Assembly (NCBI RefSeq): GCF_001455965.1
Contig: NZ_LKKO01000025.1
Coordinates: 62,001-126,000, forward strand
Length of the DNA: 64,000 bases
Reading direction: 5' to 3'
Origin: Methylobacterium sp. GXS13
Lineage (GTDB): Bacteria > Pseudomonadota > Alphaproteobacteria > Rhizobiales > Beijerinckiaceae
Of this stretch, positions 53,000 through 64,000 are shown piece after piece. Under the pieces are notes generated by a model that did not search any database, was not told the origin of the DNA, and saw only the letters and a list, made by a program, of their open reading frames with translations. Within the stretch, counting starts at the first letter, position 1, and every line of letters starts with the position of its first letter. Position numbers and translations under genes: made by a program.

Positions 53000-53276
53000 C
53001 GCTCCCGCATGTCCCGGACCGGCAGTTCGGGCTTGCAGGGTGTCGGAGCGTCGCGTTTCCCGGCGCCCGGGAATGGCCATGGCGGGCCACGCCGGACGCG
53101 CCATGGCGAGGTCCGGCAGGCTCACGAGGGATGGGGGCCCGGGACACCATCCCGACGCGGTCGGTCGGCGGGTTTGCCGACCGACGGAACGGAGCCTTGA
53201 CCATCCCTACGCGGGACGGGCCATCTCCTCCGACACTGGCCTTCCGCCCGGATCGAAAAACTGGCATCATGAATTC

Positions 53277-53696
53277 GTGACGTTCTTGATCGCCCTTCGG
53301 CGACTGTTGCCGCTCATGGCGGTCCTCAGCCTCGCCCTGACGCCGGTGGCCGCTCCCGCGGCCGCCGCGGGCATGCGCGCGTTCATGACCGCGCAGGCGC
53401 TGGCATCGCATGTGGCGACGCCGGCCCTGGACCATGCCGCCATGGCGGGGATGGACGTGGGCGACACGGACATGGCCGGCATGCCGTGCTGCCCGCCCGG
53501 GAAGGCGGCGAAGCCCGACTGCGCCAAGGCGGGTTGTCCGCTGCTGGCCCTCTGCCTCGCCAGCATCGCCTCCCTCCCGCCGACCGCGGCGTCCGTCCCG
53601 GCACCGGTGGCGACGCGGACGGGCCGGGCTTGGCCCGATGCGGCGTCCTTCGCCAACGTGTACGGCCCCCCGTTACCCGAGCCCCCCCGAGCCTGA
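53277..53696 (+). CDS. Exported Met/His/Cys protein of the cus cluster
   Basis: 139 aa from GTG 53277; the frame opens at 53040 but the signal peptide (LIALRRLLPLMAVLSLALTP) starts here. Mature part has MAGMDVGDTDMAGMPCCPPG and CAKAGCPLLALC, so Met and Cys soft-metal ligands. Resembles DUF2946-like small copper proteins. First gene of the RND efflux group on this strand. Confidence 0.62.
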   Translation: MTFLIALRRLLPLMAVLSLALTPVAAPAAAAGMRAFMTAQALASHVATPALDHAAMAGMDVGDTDMAGMPCCPPGKAAKPDCAKAGCPLLALCLASIASLPPTAASVPAPVATRTGRAWPDAASFANVYGPPLPEPPRA

Positions 53697-53777
53697 GCCC
53701 GATGCCGCCGGCGTGAGCGCCGGCACGATGCCGCGCGTCCACGCGTGGCCATCCATCGTGTTCAGGAGACGAACCCC

Positions 53778-54182
53778 GTGATCAAGAACCCCCTCGCGCG
53801 CGCTCTCGCGGCCGCGCTGCTCGGTGCCGCCCTGTCGGTAACGGCCATGCCGGCGCTCGCCGGCATCAAGGACTACGCCTTCGAGCTGACCCGGACAGAG
53901 GCGAAGGTCGGCGAGGCCGTCCTCTCGGTGCGCCTCGTGGACAAGCGTACCGGCAAGCCGGTGCCGGACGCGGTGATCTTCGCCAAGCGCATCGACATGG
54001 CGCCCGACAGCATGAACGAGATGACCTCGACGATCGAGCAGATTTCCTCCACGGAGCCGGGCCTCTACCGCTTCAAGGCGAAGCTCACGATGGCCGGAGG
54101 CTGGCGGCTGTCGCTGGGGGCGAAGGTCCAGGGCGAGATAGGCACGGTCGAGGACAAGCTCGTCTTCAAGGCCGTCAAATGA
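53778..54182 (+). CDS. FixH/YtkA-like periplasmic protein
   Basis: 134 aa from GTG 53778, with CAGGAG nine bases upstream; an ATG at 53745 is less likely. It has a signal peptide (ending MPALA) and a single immunoglobulin-like domain of the FixH/YtkA type (VPDAVIFAKRIDMAPDSMNE, LYRFKAKLTMAGGWRLSL). It recurs between cus genes and may bring metal to the adaptor. The next gene overlaps it by four bases. Confidence 0.82.
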   Translation: MIKNPLARALAAALLGAALSVTAMPALAGIKDYAFELTRTEAKVGEAVLSVRLVDKRTGKPVPDAVIFAKRIDMAPDSMNEMTSTIEQISSTEPGLYRFKAKLTMAGGWRLSLGAKVQGEIGTVEDKLVFKAVK

Positions 54183-55699
54183 GCCGCTCGGCATGGCTCG
54201 TCGGCTCACTCGCCGCGCTCGCGGTTGGGGGCGCCGGGTACTGGGCGTGGCATGATGGCAGCCTCGCTCCGGTCCTCGTCGAGCGCGCACGGACCGAATT
54301 CGCCCACCGGGTTCCGGCCGCCATGGCGGGTCCGCAGGCGCCGGCGTCGGCGAAGGTCTCGGGTCAGGTGGTGTACTACCAGGATCCTGATGGGAAGCCC
54401 GTCTACTCCGCGTCGCCGAGAACCACTGCGGACGGGCACGACTTCCGGGCGGTGCGGGCCAGCGAGGACGTGCGCTTCGACAAGGCCCGGGAGGGCGAGG
54501 CGATGTCCCCCGACATGGCCGGGCACGACGTGCCCGGGCACGACACGGCGGCGCCTGGAACGACGAAGGCCGAAAAGCCCGACGCGGGCACCCGCAAGCT
54601 GCTCTACTACCGCAACCCGATGGGCCTGCCGGACACCTCGGCGACGCCCAAGAAGGATTCGATGGGGATGGACTACATCCCCGTCTACGAAGGCGAGGAC
54701 AGCGACGGCAACGTCGTGACCCTCTCGCCCGGCAAGGTCCAGCGCACCGGCGTGCGGACCGAGGTCGTCGAGCGCCGGGTCGTGGCGCAGCCCGTCCGGG
54801 TGCCCGGAACGGTCGCCCTCGACGAGCGTCGGGTGACGGTCATCGCGACCCGCTCGGACGCCTACGTCGACCACGTCGAGAACGTCACCACCGGCGACCG
54901 CGTCCGAAAGGGCCAGGCGCTGGTCCACGTCTACTCGCCCGAGATCAACGCGGCGGCGGCCCAGCTCATCGCCAACCCCGGCTTCGACGGGTCTCGGAGG
55001 CGCCTACAGAACCTGAACGTCTCCGAGGCGGTCATCGAGGAGATGGAGCGCACCCGGAAGGTGCCGATGGCGATCACGTGGTCTGCGCCCCGGGACGGCA
55101 TCGTCCTGCAGCGGACCGCCATCGAGGGCATGAAGGCCGCGGCCGGCGACACCCTGTTCCGCATCGGCGACATCGCGACGATGTGGGTACTGGCCGACGT
55201 GCCGGAGCGCGACCTCGCCAACGTCCGCGTCGGGCAGGTCGCCACGATCCGCCTGCGTTCGGCCCCGGGCCGTACCTTCACCGGCAAGGTCGGAGTGATC
55301 TACCCGCAGGTGAACCCTGAGACCCGGGTCACGCGGGTGCGCATCGAGCTCCAAAACCCGGACGGCACGCTCCTGCCCGACATGTACGCCGACGTCGAGA
55401 TCGCGACGGGCGACGCCAAGCCGGTCGTGGCGGTGCCGGACGACGCGGTCATCGACACCGGCGAGCGCCAGGTCGTGCTGATCGACCGGGGCCAGGGTCG
55501 CTTCGAGCCCAAGGCCGTGAAGGTCGGCGTGCGCGGCGGCGGCTACACCGAGATCCGCGACGGCGTCGCGGCCGGCGACACGGTGGTGACGGCGGCGAAC
55601 TTCCTCATCGACGCCGAGAGCAACCTGAAGGCGGCGCTGCAGGGCATGGCGCCCCCCAAGGACGACCGGCAGGCCGCCGACGCGGGAGCGACGCCATGA
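54179..55699 (+). CDS. cusB: CusB-like periplasmic adaptor of RND efflux
   Basis: 506 aa with an N-terminal membrane anchor. Two metal-binding domains (VVYYQDPDGKPVYS, LLYYRNPMGLPDTS) at about 60 and 140 precede the hairpin/lipoyl/barrel part typical of HlyD adaptors (ITWSAPRDGIVLQR and AGDTVVTAANFLID). It joins the inner-membrane pump to the outer-membrane channel and passes copper. Its stop overlaps the cusA start by four bases. Confidence 0.91.
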   Translation: MSRSAWLVGSLAALAVGGAGYWAWHDGSLAPVLVERARTEFAHRVPAAMAGPQAPASAKVSGQVVYYQDPDGKPVYSASPRTTADGHDFRAVRASEDVRFDKAREGEAMSPDMAGHDVPGHDTAAPGTTKAEKPDAGTRKLLYYRNPMGLPDTSATPKKDSMGMDYIPVYEGEDSDGNVVTLSPGKVQRTGVRTEVVERRVVAQPVRVPGTVALDERRVTVIATRSDAYVDHVENVTTGDRVRKGQALVHVYSPEINAAAAQLIANPGFDGSRRRLQNLNVSEAVIEEMERTRKVPMAITWSAPRDGIVLQRTAIEGMKAAAGDTLFRIGDIATMWVLADVPERDLANVRVGQVATIRLRSAPGRTFTGKVGVIYPQVNPETRVTRVRIELQNPDGTLLPDMYADVEIATGDAKPVVAVPDDAVIDTGERQVVLIDRGQGRFEPKAVKVGVRGGGYTEIRDGVAAGDTVVTAANFLIDAESNLKAALQGMAPPKDDRQAADAGATP

Positions 55700-58600
55700 T
55701 CGCGCGCCTCATCGGCTGGTCGGCCCGCAACCTCGTCCTGGTGCTGGTCGGAACCGTGTTCGCGGTCGCGGCCGGCGTCCTGGCGCTGCGGACCCTTCCG
55801 CTCGACGCCATCCCCGACCTCTCGGACGTGCAGGCCATCGTCTACACCGAGTACCCGGGTCAGGCTCCGCAGGTCGTGGAGGATCAGGTCACCTACCCGC
55901 TGACCACCGCCATGCTGACGGTGCCGAAGGCCAAGGTCGTGCGGGGCTTCTCGTTCTTCGGCGTGTCGTTCGTCTACATCATCTTCGAGGACGGCACCGA
56001 TCCGTACTGGGGCCGCTCGCGGGTGCTCGAATACCTCAACGCCGCCGCCAGCAAGCTCCCGGCCGGCGTGACCCCGACGCTCGGGCCCGACGCGACGGGC
56101 GTGGGCTGGGTCTACCAGTACGTCGTGGTCGCCAAGGAGCGAACGCTCGCGGAACTCCGGTCGCTGCAGGACTGGGTCGTCCGGTTCGGTGCCTCGCGCG
56201 CCGAGGGCGTGGCCGAGGTCGCCGGCGTCGGCGGCTTCGTCAAGCAGTACAACGTCGTGGTCGACCCAAACCGGCTGCGGGCGCAGGGCATCAGCCTCAA
56301 CAAGCTCCGGGACGCGATCCGGTCGAGCAACGCCGACGTCGGCGGCCGCACGGTGGAACTCTCCGAGTTCGAGTTCATGGTGCGCGGCCGCGGCTATCTG
56401 CGCAGCGTCGCCGACATCGAGAACATCGTCCTGAAGACCGCGGGCGGCACGCCGCTGCGGGTCCGGGACGTGGCCCGCGTCGAGCTCGGCCCGGACGAGC
56501 GGCGAGGCCTCACGGAGATGAACGGCGAGGGCGAGGTCGCCGGCGGCATCGTCCTGCAGCGCTTCGGCGCGAACGCGCTGAACGTCATCGAGGGGGTGAA
56601 GGCGAAGCTCGCGGAGGTGGCGAAAAGCCTGCCCGCGGGCACCGAGATCCTGCCGGTCTACGACCGCTCGCAGCTCATCGACGCGGCCATCGAGACCCTG
56701 CGTCACACGCTCGTCGAGGAGAGCATCGTCGTCTCCATCGTCTGCATCGTGTTCCTGCTGCACGTCCGGAGCGCGCTCGTCGCCATCCTGATGCTGCCCG
56801 TGGGAATCCTCATGGCGTTCGTCGGCATGCGGGCGCTGGGTCTGGGCGCCAACATCATGAGCCTCGGCGGCATCGCCATCGCGGTCGGCGCCATGATCGA
56901 CGCCGCCATCGTCATGATCGAGAACGCCCACAAGCACCTGGAGCGGGCGCCGCCGGGCAAGCCCCGGGTCGAGATCCTGGTGGAGGCAGCCTCCGAGGTC
57001 GGTCCGTCGTTGTTCTTCTCGCTCCTCATCATCACGGTCTCGTTCCTGCCCATCTTCACCCTGGAGAGCCAGGAAGGACGGCTGTTCGGGCCGCTGGCCT
57101 TCACCAAGACCTTCGCCATGGCGGCGGCCGCGATCCTGTCGGTGACCCTGGTTCCGGCGCTGATGGTGCTGTTCGTGCGGGGCCGGATCATCCCGGAGCA
57201 CCGCAACCCGCTGAACAGGCTCCTCATCTGGCTCTACCGGCCGCTCATCGCCGGCGTGCTGCGAGCTCGCGTCCTCACCATCCTGCTCGCCCTTGGCATC
57301 CTCGCGGCGACCGTCTGGCCGGCCCGGCAACTCGGTTCCGAGTTCATGCCCGACCTGAACGAGGGCACGCTGATGTACATGCCGACGACCCTGCCGGGCG
57401 TGTCGGTGACCAAGGCCGCCGAGCTGCTGGCGACCCAGGACCGCATCATCAAGTCCTTCCCGGAGGTGGCCTCGGTCTACGGCAAGGCAGGTCGCGCCAA
57501 CACCGCGACCGACCCGGCGCCGATGGAGATGTTCGAGACCATCATCACCCTGAAGCCTCAGGCAGAGTGGCGCCCGGGGGTGACGCAGGCCTCGCTCAAG
57601 GCCGAGATGGACAAGGCGCTGCAGTTCCCGGGCGTGTCGAACGCCTGGACGCAGCCGATCCGCGCCCGCATCGACATGCTCTCGACCGGCATCCGCACGC
57701 CCGTCGGCATCAAGGTGCTGGGAACGGACCTGAAGGAGATGGAGGGCGTCGCCCGCCAGGTCGAGGCGGTGGTGCGCAACGTGCCGGGCACGTCCAGCGC
57801 CTACGCCGAGCGGGTCATCGGCGGCTACTTCCTCGACATCACACCGGACCGGGAGGCGCTCGGCCGTTACGGCCTGATGGTTGGGGACGTGCAGGACGTC
57901 ATCGCGACCGCACTCGGCGGCCAGAGCGTGACGAACACCGTCGAAGGGCGCGAGCGCTACACGGTCAACGTGCGCTACCCGCGGGCCTTCCGGTCCGATC
58001 CGCGGGCCATCGCCGACGAGGTGCAGGTGCCGCTGCCGGCCGGGGGCACGGTGCCGTTGCGCGAGGTCGCCAAGGTGGCGCTGACCCGCGGACCGACCTC
58101 GATCCGCACCGAGAACGGCCAGCTCGCGGTCTACATCTTCGTCGACCTGAGCGGACGCGACCTCGGCGGCTACGTCGCCGACGCACGCGCCGCCGTATCG
58201 AGGGAGGTGAAACTGCCCCAGGGCACGACCTTGCAGTGGAGCGGGCAGTACGAGTACCTGGAGCGGGCCGAGGCGCGCATGAAGGTGGTGGTGCCGCTGA
58301 CGCTGCTCGTCGTCTTCCTGCTGCTGTTCATCAACTTCCGGCGCCTGACCGAGACGCTCATCGTCATGCTGTCGCTGCCGTTCGCCCTGGTCGGCGGCAT
58401 CTGGCTGATGTGGTGGATGGGCTTCAATATGTCCGTGGCGGTTGCGGTCGGCTTCATCGCGCTCGCCGGCGTCGCGGCCGAGACCGGCGTGATCATGCTG
58501 GTCTACCTCGACCACGCCCTCGACGAGGTCCGGGCCGCTTGTGACCGAGGGGGGCGGCCCCTGTCCCGCGAGGATTTGCGGCGGGCCATCATGGTCGGCG

Positions 58601-58863
58601 CGGTCGAGCGGGTGCGCCCGAAGATGATGACGGTCACCGCCATCATGGCCGGCCTCATCCCCATCCTCTGGAGCACCGGCGCCGGCTCCGAGGTCATGCA
58701 GCGCATCGCGGTGCCGATGATCGGCGGGATGGTCTCGTCGACCGTGCTGACGCTCGTGGTGATCCCGGCGGTCTACGGCTTGGTCAAGGGCTGGGGGCTA
58801 CCGAGGTCCGATACCGCGGTGAAATCCGTCGAACGTGAAACATTACCGTTGGCAGCCGAGTGA
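55696..58863 (+). CDS. cusA: CusA-like heavy-metal RND pump
   Basis: 1055 aa, full length, twelve membrane helices. The fourth-helix motif GGIAIAVGAMIDAAIVMIEN with AHKHLE is that of monovalent copper/silver pumps (CusA-type HME), not CzcA. Periplasmic Met residues of the pore are present (for example SEFMPDLNEGTLMYMP and PAPMEMFE). It exports Cu(I)/Ag(I) with proton drive. Antisense long frames over this gene are shadows. Confidence 0.93.
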   Translation: MIARLIGWSARNLVLVLVGTVFAVAAGVLALRTLPLDAIPDLSDVQAIVYTEYPGQAPQVVEDQVTYPLTTAMLTVPKAKVVRGFSFFGVSFVYIIFEDGTDPYWGRSRVLEYLNAAASKLPAGVTPTLGPDATGVGWVYQYVVVAKERTLAELRSLQDWVVRFGASRAEGVAEVAGVGGFVKQYNVVVDPNRLRAQGISLNKLRDAIRSSNADVGGRTVELSEFEFMVRGRGYLRSVADIENIVLKTAGGTPLRVRDVARVELGPDERRGLTEMNGEGEVAGGIVLQRFGANALNVIEGVKAKLAEVAKSLPAGTEILPVYDRSQLIDAAIETLRHTLVEESIVVSIVCIVFLLHVRSALVAILMLPVGILMAFVGMRALGLGANIMSLGGIAIAVGAMIDAAIVMIENAHKHLERAPPGKPRVEILVEAASEVGPSLFFSLLIITVSFLPIFTLESQEGRLFGPLAFTKTFAMAAAAILSVTLVPALMVLFVRGRIIPEHRNPLNRLLIWLYRPLIAGVLRARVLTILLALGILAATVWPARQLGSEFMPDLNEGTLMYMPTTLPGVSVTKAAELLATQDRIIKSFPEVASVYGKAGRANTATDPAPMEMFETIITLKPQAEWRPGVTQASLKAEMDKALQFPGVSNAWTQPIRARIDMLSTGIRTPVGIKVLGTDLKEMEGVARQVEAVVRNVPGTSSAYAERVIGGYFLDITPDREALGRYGLMVGDVQDVIATALGGQSVTNTVEGRERYTVNVRYPRAFRSDPRAIADEVQVPLPAGGTVPLREVAKVALTRGPTSIRTENGQLAVYIFVDLSGRDLGGYVADARAAVSREVKLPQGTTLQWSGQYEYLERAEARMKVVVPLTLLVVFLLLFINFRRLTETLIVMLSLPFALVGGIWLMWWMGFNMSVAVAVGFIALAGVAAETGVIMLVYLDHALDEVRAACDRGGRPLSREDLRRAIMVGAVERVRPKMMTVTAIMAGLIPILWSTGAGSEVMQRIAVPMIGGMVSSTVLTLVVIPAVYGLVKGWGLPRSDTAVKSVERETLPLAAE

Positions 58864-58879
58864 GGACGGGAGAGCGAAC

Positions 58880-59359
58880 ATGATCGACACGACGAGGACG
58901 ACCCGGCGCGCCGTGGTCCTGGGCATGGCGGCATCGGTGGCCTTCGGGCGGCATGCCCTGGCGCAGGGCCTGCCAACGGTCGCGGTGACGAAGGACCCGA
59001 CCTGCGGCTGCTGCGAGAAATGGGTGGCGCACCTCCGCGAAAACGGGTTCACGGTGACGGTGACCGAGGGGCCCGTGAACCCGCTCAAGGTCCGCCTCGG
59101 GGTCCCGAGGGAACTCGCCTCCTGCCACACCGCCCAGGTCGGCGGCTACGTCGTCGAGGGGCACGTCCCGGCCGGGGCGATCAAGCGCCTCCTGGTGGAG
59201 AAGCCCCAGGGTACGGGGCTGGCTGTGCCGGGGATGCCGACCGGATCGCCAGGCATGGTGGTCGAGGGCATGGAGCCGGACGTCTACGACGTCGTCCTGT
59301 TCGGGCCGTCCGGGCGCGGCACCTTCGCCCGCTATCGAGGCGACACCGTCCAGTTGTAG
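58880..59359 (+). CDS. DUF411 metal-binding protein
   Basis: 159 aa from ATG 58880. A Tat-like or Sec leader (TTRRAVVLGMAASVAFGRHA) is followed by the DUF411 core with PTCGCCEKWVAHLRENGF and SCHTAQVGGYVVEGHVPAGA. Cysteines suit copper binding. The family recurs with Cus/Cop genes. It lies 16 bp after cusA and closes the operon. Confidence 0.88.
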   Translation: MIDTTRTTRRAVVLGMAASVAFGRHALAQGLPTVAVTKDPTCGCCEKWVAHLRENGFTVTVTEGPVNPLKVRLGVPRELASCHTAQVGGYVVEGHVPAGAIKRLLVEKPQGTGLAVPGMPTGSPGMVVEGMEPDVYDVVLFGPSGRGTFARYRGDTVQL

Positions 59360-59454
59360 GCCGACAAGCATGGCGAGAGCTTGAGGACATCGTTCTCGCC
59401 ACCCTGATGGCTCCGCATGCGGAAGCATTCAATGGGCGCCAGGCGGCCTTATCG

Positions 59455-59619
59455 CTACGTGTGTAGCCAACAATACAAGAAAAGCACGGCGGCGATGGCC
59501 AACGACGCCATCAGGAAGGACCGTTGCGCCGCCTTCAGGACATGCGGCCGTACCTTGCGTCGGCGCCTGCTTCCGCCCCCCCATTCCCCGATCTGCCGGG
59601 CGAGCTTCTTGCCGGTCAT
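59455..59619 (-). CDS. Small basic single-span membrane protein
   Basis: 54 aa, too short for most gene callers. A basic head (GSRRRRKVRPHVLKAAQRSF) precedes one hydrophobic segment (LMASLAIAAVLFLYCWLH). Positive-inside topology is clear. No strong ribosome-binding site is visible and no family is recognised. It lies between the two RND systems and opposite to neither. Confidence 0.35.
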   Translation of the reverse strand: MTGKKLARQIGEWGGGSRRRRKVRPHVLKAAQRSFLMASLAIAAVLFLYCWLHT

Positions 59620-59692
59620 CGCCCCATGATCCGATACCGAAGCATTATCGAATGGGCGACGAGGCGTACCCGCACATGACGCTTCGGCACAC

Positions 59693-60241
59693 TCAAGGGA
59701 CTGTCTCGCCGATCAGGTCCGCCATGTGGGCACCGGCGGGGTGGCCAGTGACAGTGCGGTGGTTCTCCGAGCAGGCCGCGTAATCCGGGCCGGACATGGA
59801 CATCACCAACGCGCGGGTGCCGTCCGGCGACGTGCGCGTCGCCAGGACAGCCCGGCCCGAGGGCCATACCAGCGACCCCGGGGCGGGGCCCGGCCGTGGC
59901 TCGCCGTAACGGCGCACCCCCTCGCGCCGGATGGTCTCCAGGGCGGTGTCGTAAGCCGGTCCATCGAGTGGCCGCCCGAGCCAGACGACCTGCTGCAGGC
60001 CCTGCTCCCTGCACACCACCAGGACCACCTCGACGGTGTCGGGTCCCGAGGCGAGCGGACGGTCGTGGAAATAGTACAGACCGGTCAGGTTCGCCTCGCG
60101 GTCGACCATCGAAGGCGCGTCGACTCGGTCTACGGTTCCCCAGGCCAATCCGAACGGCGCCTCGCCGGCCGTCGGTTCCACGGCCAAGGCCGCGCCTGTC
60201 CACGCCAACATCGCCAGGGCGAGCATGGGGCGGCGAGGCAT
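59693..60241 (-). CDS. Exported protein downstream of czcA
   Basis: 182 aa from ATG 60241; the upstream part of the frame overlaps czcA and is rejected. It has a signal peptide (PRRPMLALAMLAWTGAALA). The mature part contains FGLAWGTVDRVDAPSMVDRE and a single pair of cysteines (C in VVCREQGL and YAACSENH). No family recognised. It starts 4 bp after the czcA stop and is in the same operon. Confidence 0.68.
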   Translation of the reverse strand: MPRRPMLALAMLAWTGAALAVEPTAGEAPFGLAWGTVDRVDAPSMVDREANLTGLYYFHDRPLASGPDTVEVVLVVCREQGLQQVVWLGRPLDGPAYDTALETIRREGVRRYGEPRPGPAPGSLVWPSGRAVLATRTSPDGTRALVMSMSGPDYAACSENHRTVTGHPAGAHMADLIGETVP

Positions 60242-60245
60242 CGGC

Positions 60246-63503
<3,258 letters not shown>

Positions 63504-63516
63504 GGCCGGTCCCCGC

Positions 63517-64000
63517 TCAATGGTCGTGGTCGGCTTCGGCCTTGCCGAGCTCGGCCTTCAGGACGAAAGAGTTGGCGACAGCAACCTCGTCGCCGGGCTT
63601 CAGCCCCGAGAGGATCTCGAAGGCGTCGTCGTCGGCCTTGCCGATGGTCACGTCCCGGCGTTCGAAGCCCTCCGCTGTGCGAACGAACACGACCTTCTCG
63701 CCACCGATGGTCTGGATGGCGGACTTCGCCAGCCGGACCCCGACCTTGTCCTGCGCGATCTCGACCTCGGTGGTCACGAAGGTGCCGGGGCGCCAGGCCA
63801 TGTCCTTGTTCGGCAGGGCGACGATGACCCGGGCCGAGCGCGTCTCGGGGTTGAGGATCGGGCTGACGAAGACGACCTTGCCCTCGCCGCGGGGACCATC
63901 GTCGCCTCCGACGATGGTGACCTTGGCGCCCTCGCGGACCTTCGAGAGCTCCGTGGTCGGGATGGCGAGCTCGATCCACACGGAGGACAGGTCGGCGACC
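63517..64000 (-). CDS. czcB: CzcB-like adaptor protein, 5' part outside the window
   Basis: C-terminal 160 residues of a HlyD-type adaptor; the frame is open to the right edge. The beta-barrel and membrane-proximal domains are seen (NPETRSARVIVALPNKDMAW, then RRDVTIGKADDDAFEILSGL) with a His-containing end (AEADHDH). Partner of the czcA gene 13 bp downstream. Confidence 0.88.
   Translation of the reverse strand, partial: VADLSSVWIELAIPTTELSKVREGAKVTIVGGDDGPRGEGKVVFVSPILNPETRSARVIVALPNKDMAWRPGTFVTTEVEIAQDKVGVRLAKSAIQTIGGEKVVFVRTAEGFERRDVTIGKADDDAFEILSGLKPGDEVAVANSFVLKAELGKAEADHDH

Noticed and set aside
55543..58515. 990-aa minus-strand frame opposite cusB/cusA
   Set aside because: Antisense shadow; His/Asp/Arg-biased composition without domains, while the plus strand encodes a complete RND pump.

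Overview
The window is GC-rich, densely coded DNA of an alphaproteobacterium. The sulfite-oxidation genes with an ECF anti-sigma factor, the RpoH and NrsF-type regulators and the codon use resemble Methylobacterium/Methylorubrum (Hyphomicrobiales); the genus is an inference. I see no rRNA, tRNA, CRISPR array, transposase or conjugation gene. The mix of metal resistance, orphan regulators, nuclease genes and truncated genes suggests an accessory island or a megaplasmid segment.

Region 1 (1-9,560): sulfur housekeeping. An ECF anti-sigma fragment, a LysR regulator and a DUF202 protein are followed on the minus strand by a sulfite dehydrogenase (SorA-like molybdoenzyme plus a cytochrome c), a YVTN beta-propeller protein and a second sulfite-oxidase-fold enzyme. 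A YeiH-type exporter with a class III cyclase, a phosphoglycerate mutase and an XRE regulator follow. Two near-identical 29-bp ECF-type promoter elements sit before sorA and before the propeller gene.

Region 2 (9,617-17,009): a plus-strand run of poorly known genes: a ParA-like protein, small unknowns, three calcineurin-like phosphoesterases (one has lost its metal ligands), a Lon-like AAA ATPase and a PolB-type 3'-5' exonuclease.

Region 3 (17,066-39,054): metal handling interleaved with candidate defence genes. Copper and mercury genes: CopA ATPase with CueR, a CsoR-type repressor with a cysteine-rich copper-storage protein, a DUF4396 membrane protein, a Met/His-rich Tat protein with an outer-membrane protein, a PF03773 permease, merR-merT, and a glutaredoxin-MauE fusion with its own MerR. 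Four identical-format 15-bp operators (TACCC-type inverted repeats) tie the CsoR-linked genes together over 12 kb. Between them lie a three-gene ABC-ATPase system (middle component, Rad50-like ATPase, PD-(D/E)XK effector), a solitary nuclease-like gene and an uncharacterised trio with a HEXXXH protease-like protein.

Region 4 (39,063-64,000): an ABC transporter membrane half lacking its ATPase, GNAT and nucleotidyltransferase genes, a lytic transglycosylase, then a periplasmic copper block (DUF305-CusF fusion, CusF, multicopper oxidase, TolC-type protein, His-rich small proteins). An rpoH-ECF sigma-nrsF operon follows, then a CusBA-type efflux system with FixH-like and DUF411 proteins, and a second, CzcA-type efflux pump running off the right edge. 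Three GTAAC(C/G)-N16-CGGA elements suggest that the ECF factor controls its own operon, the TolC-type gene and a small secreted protein.
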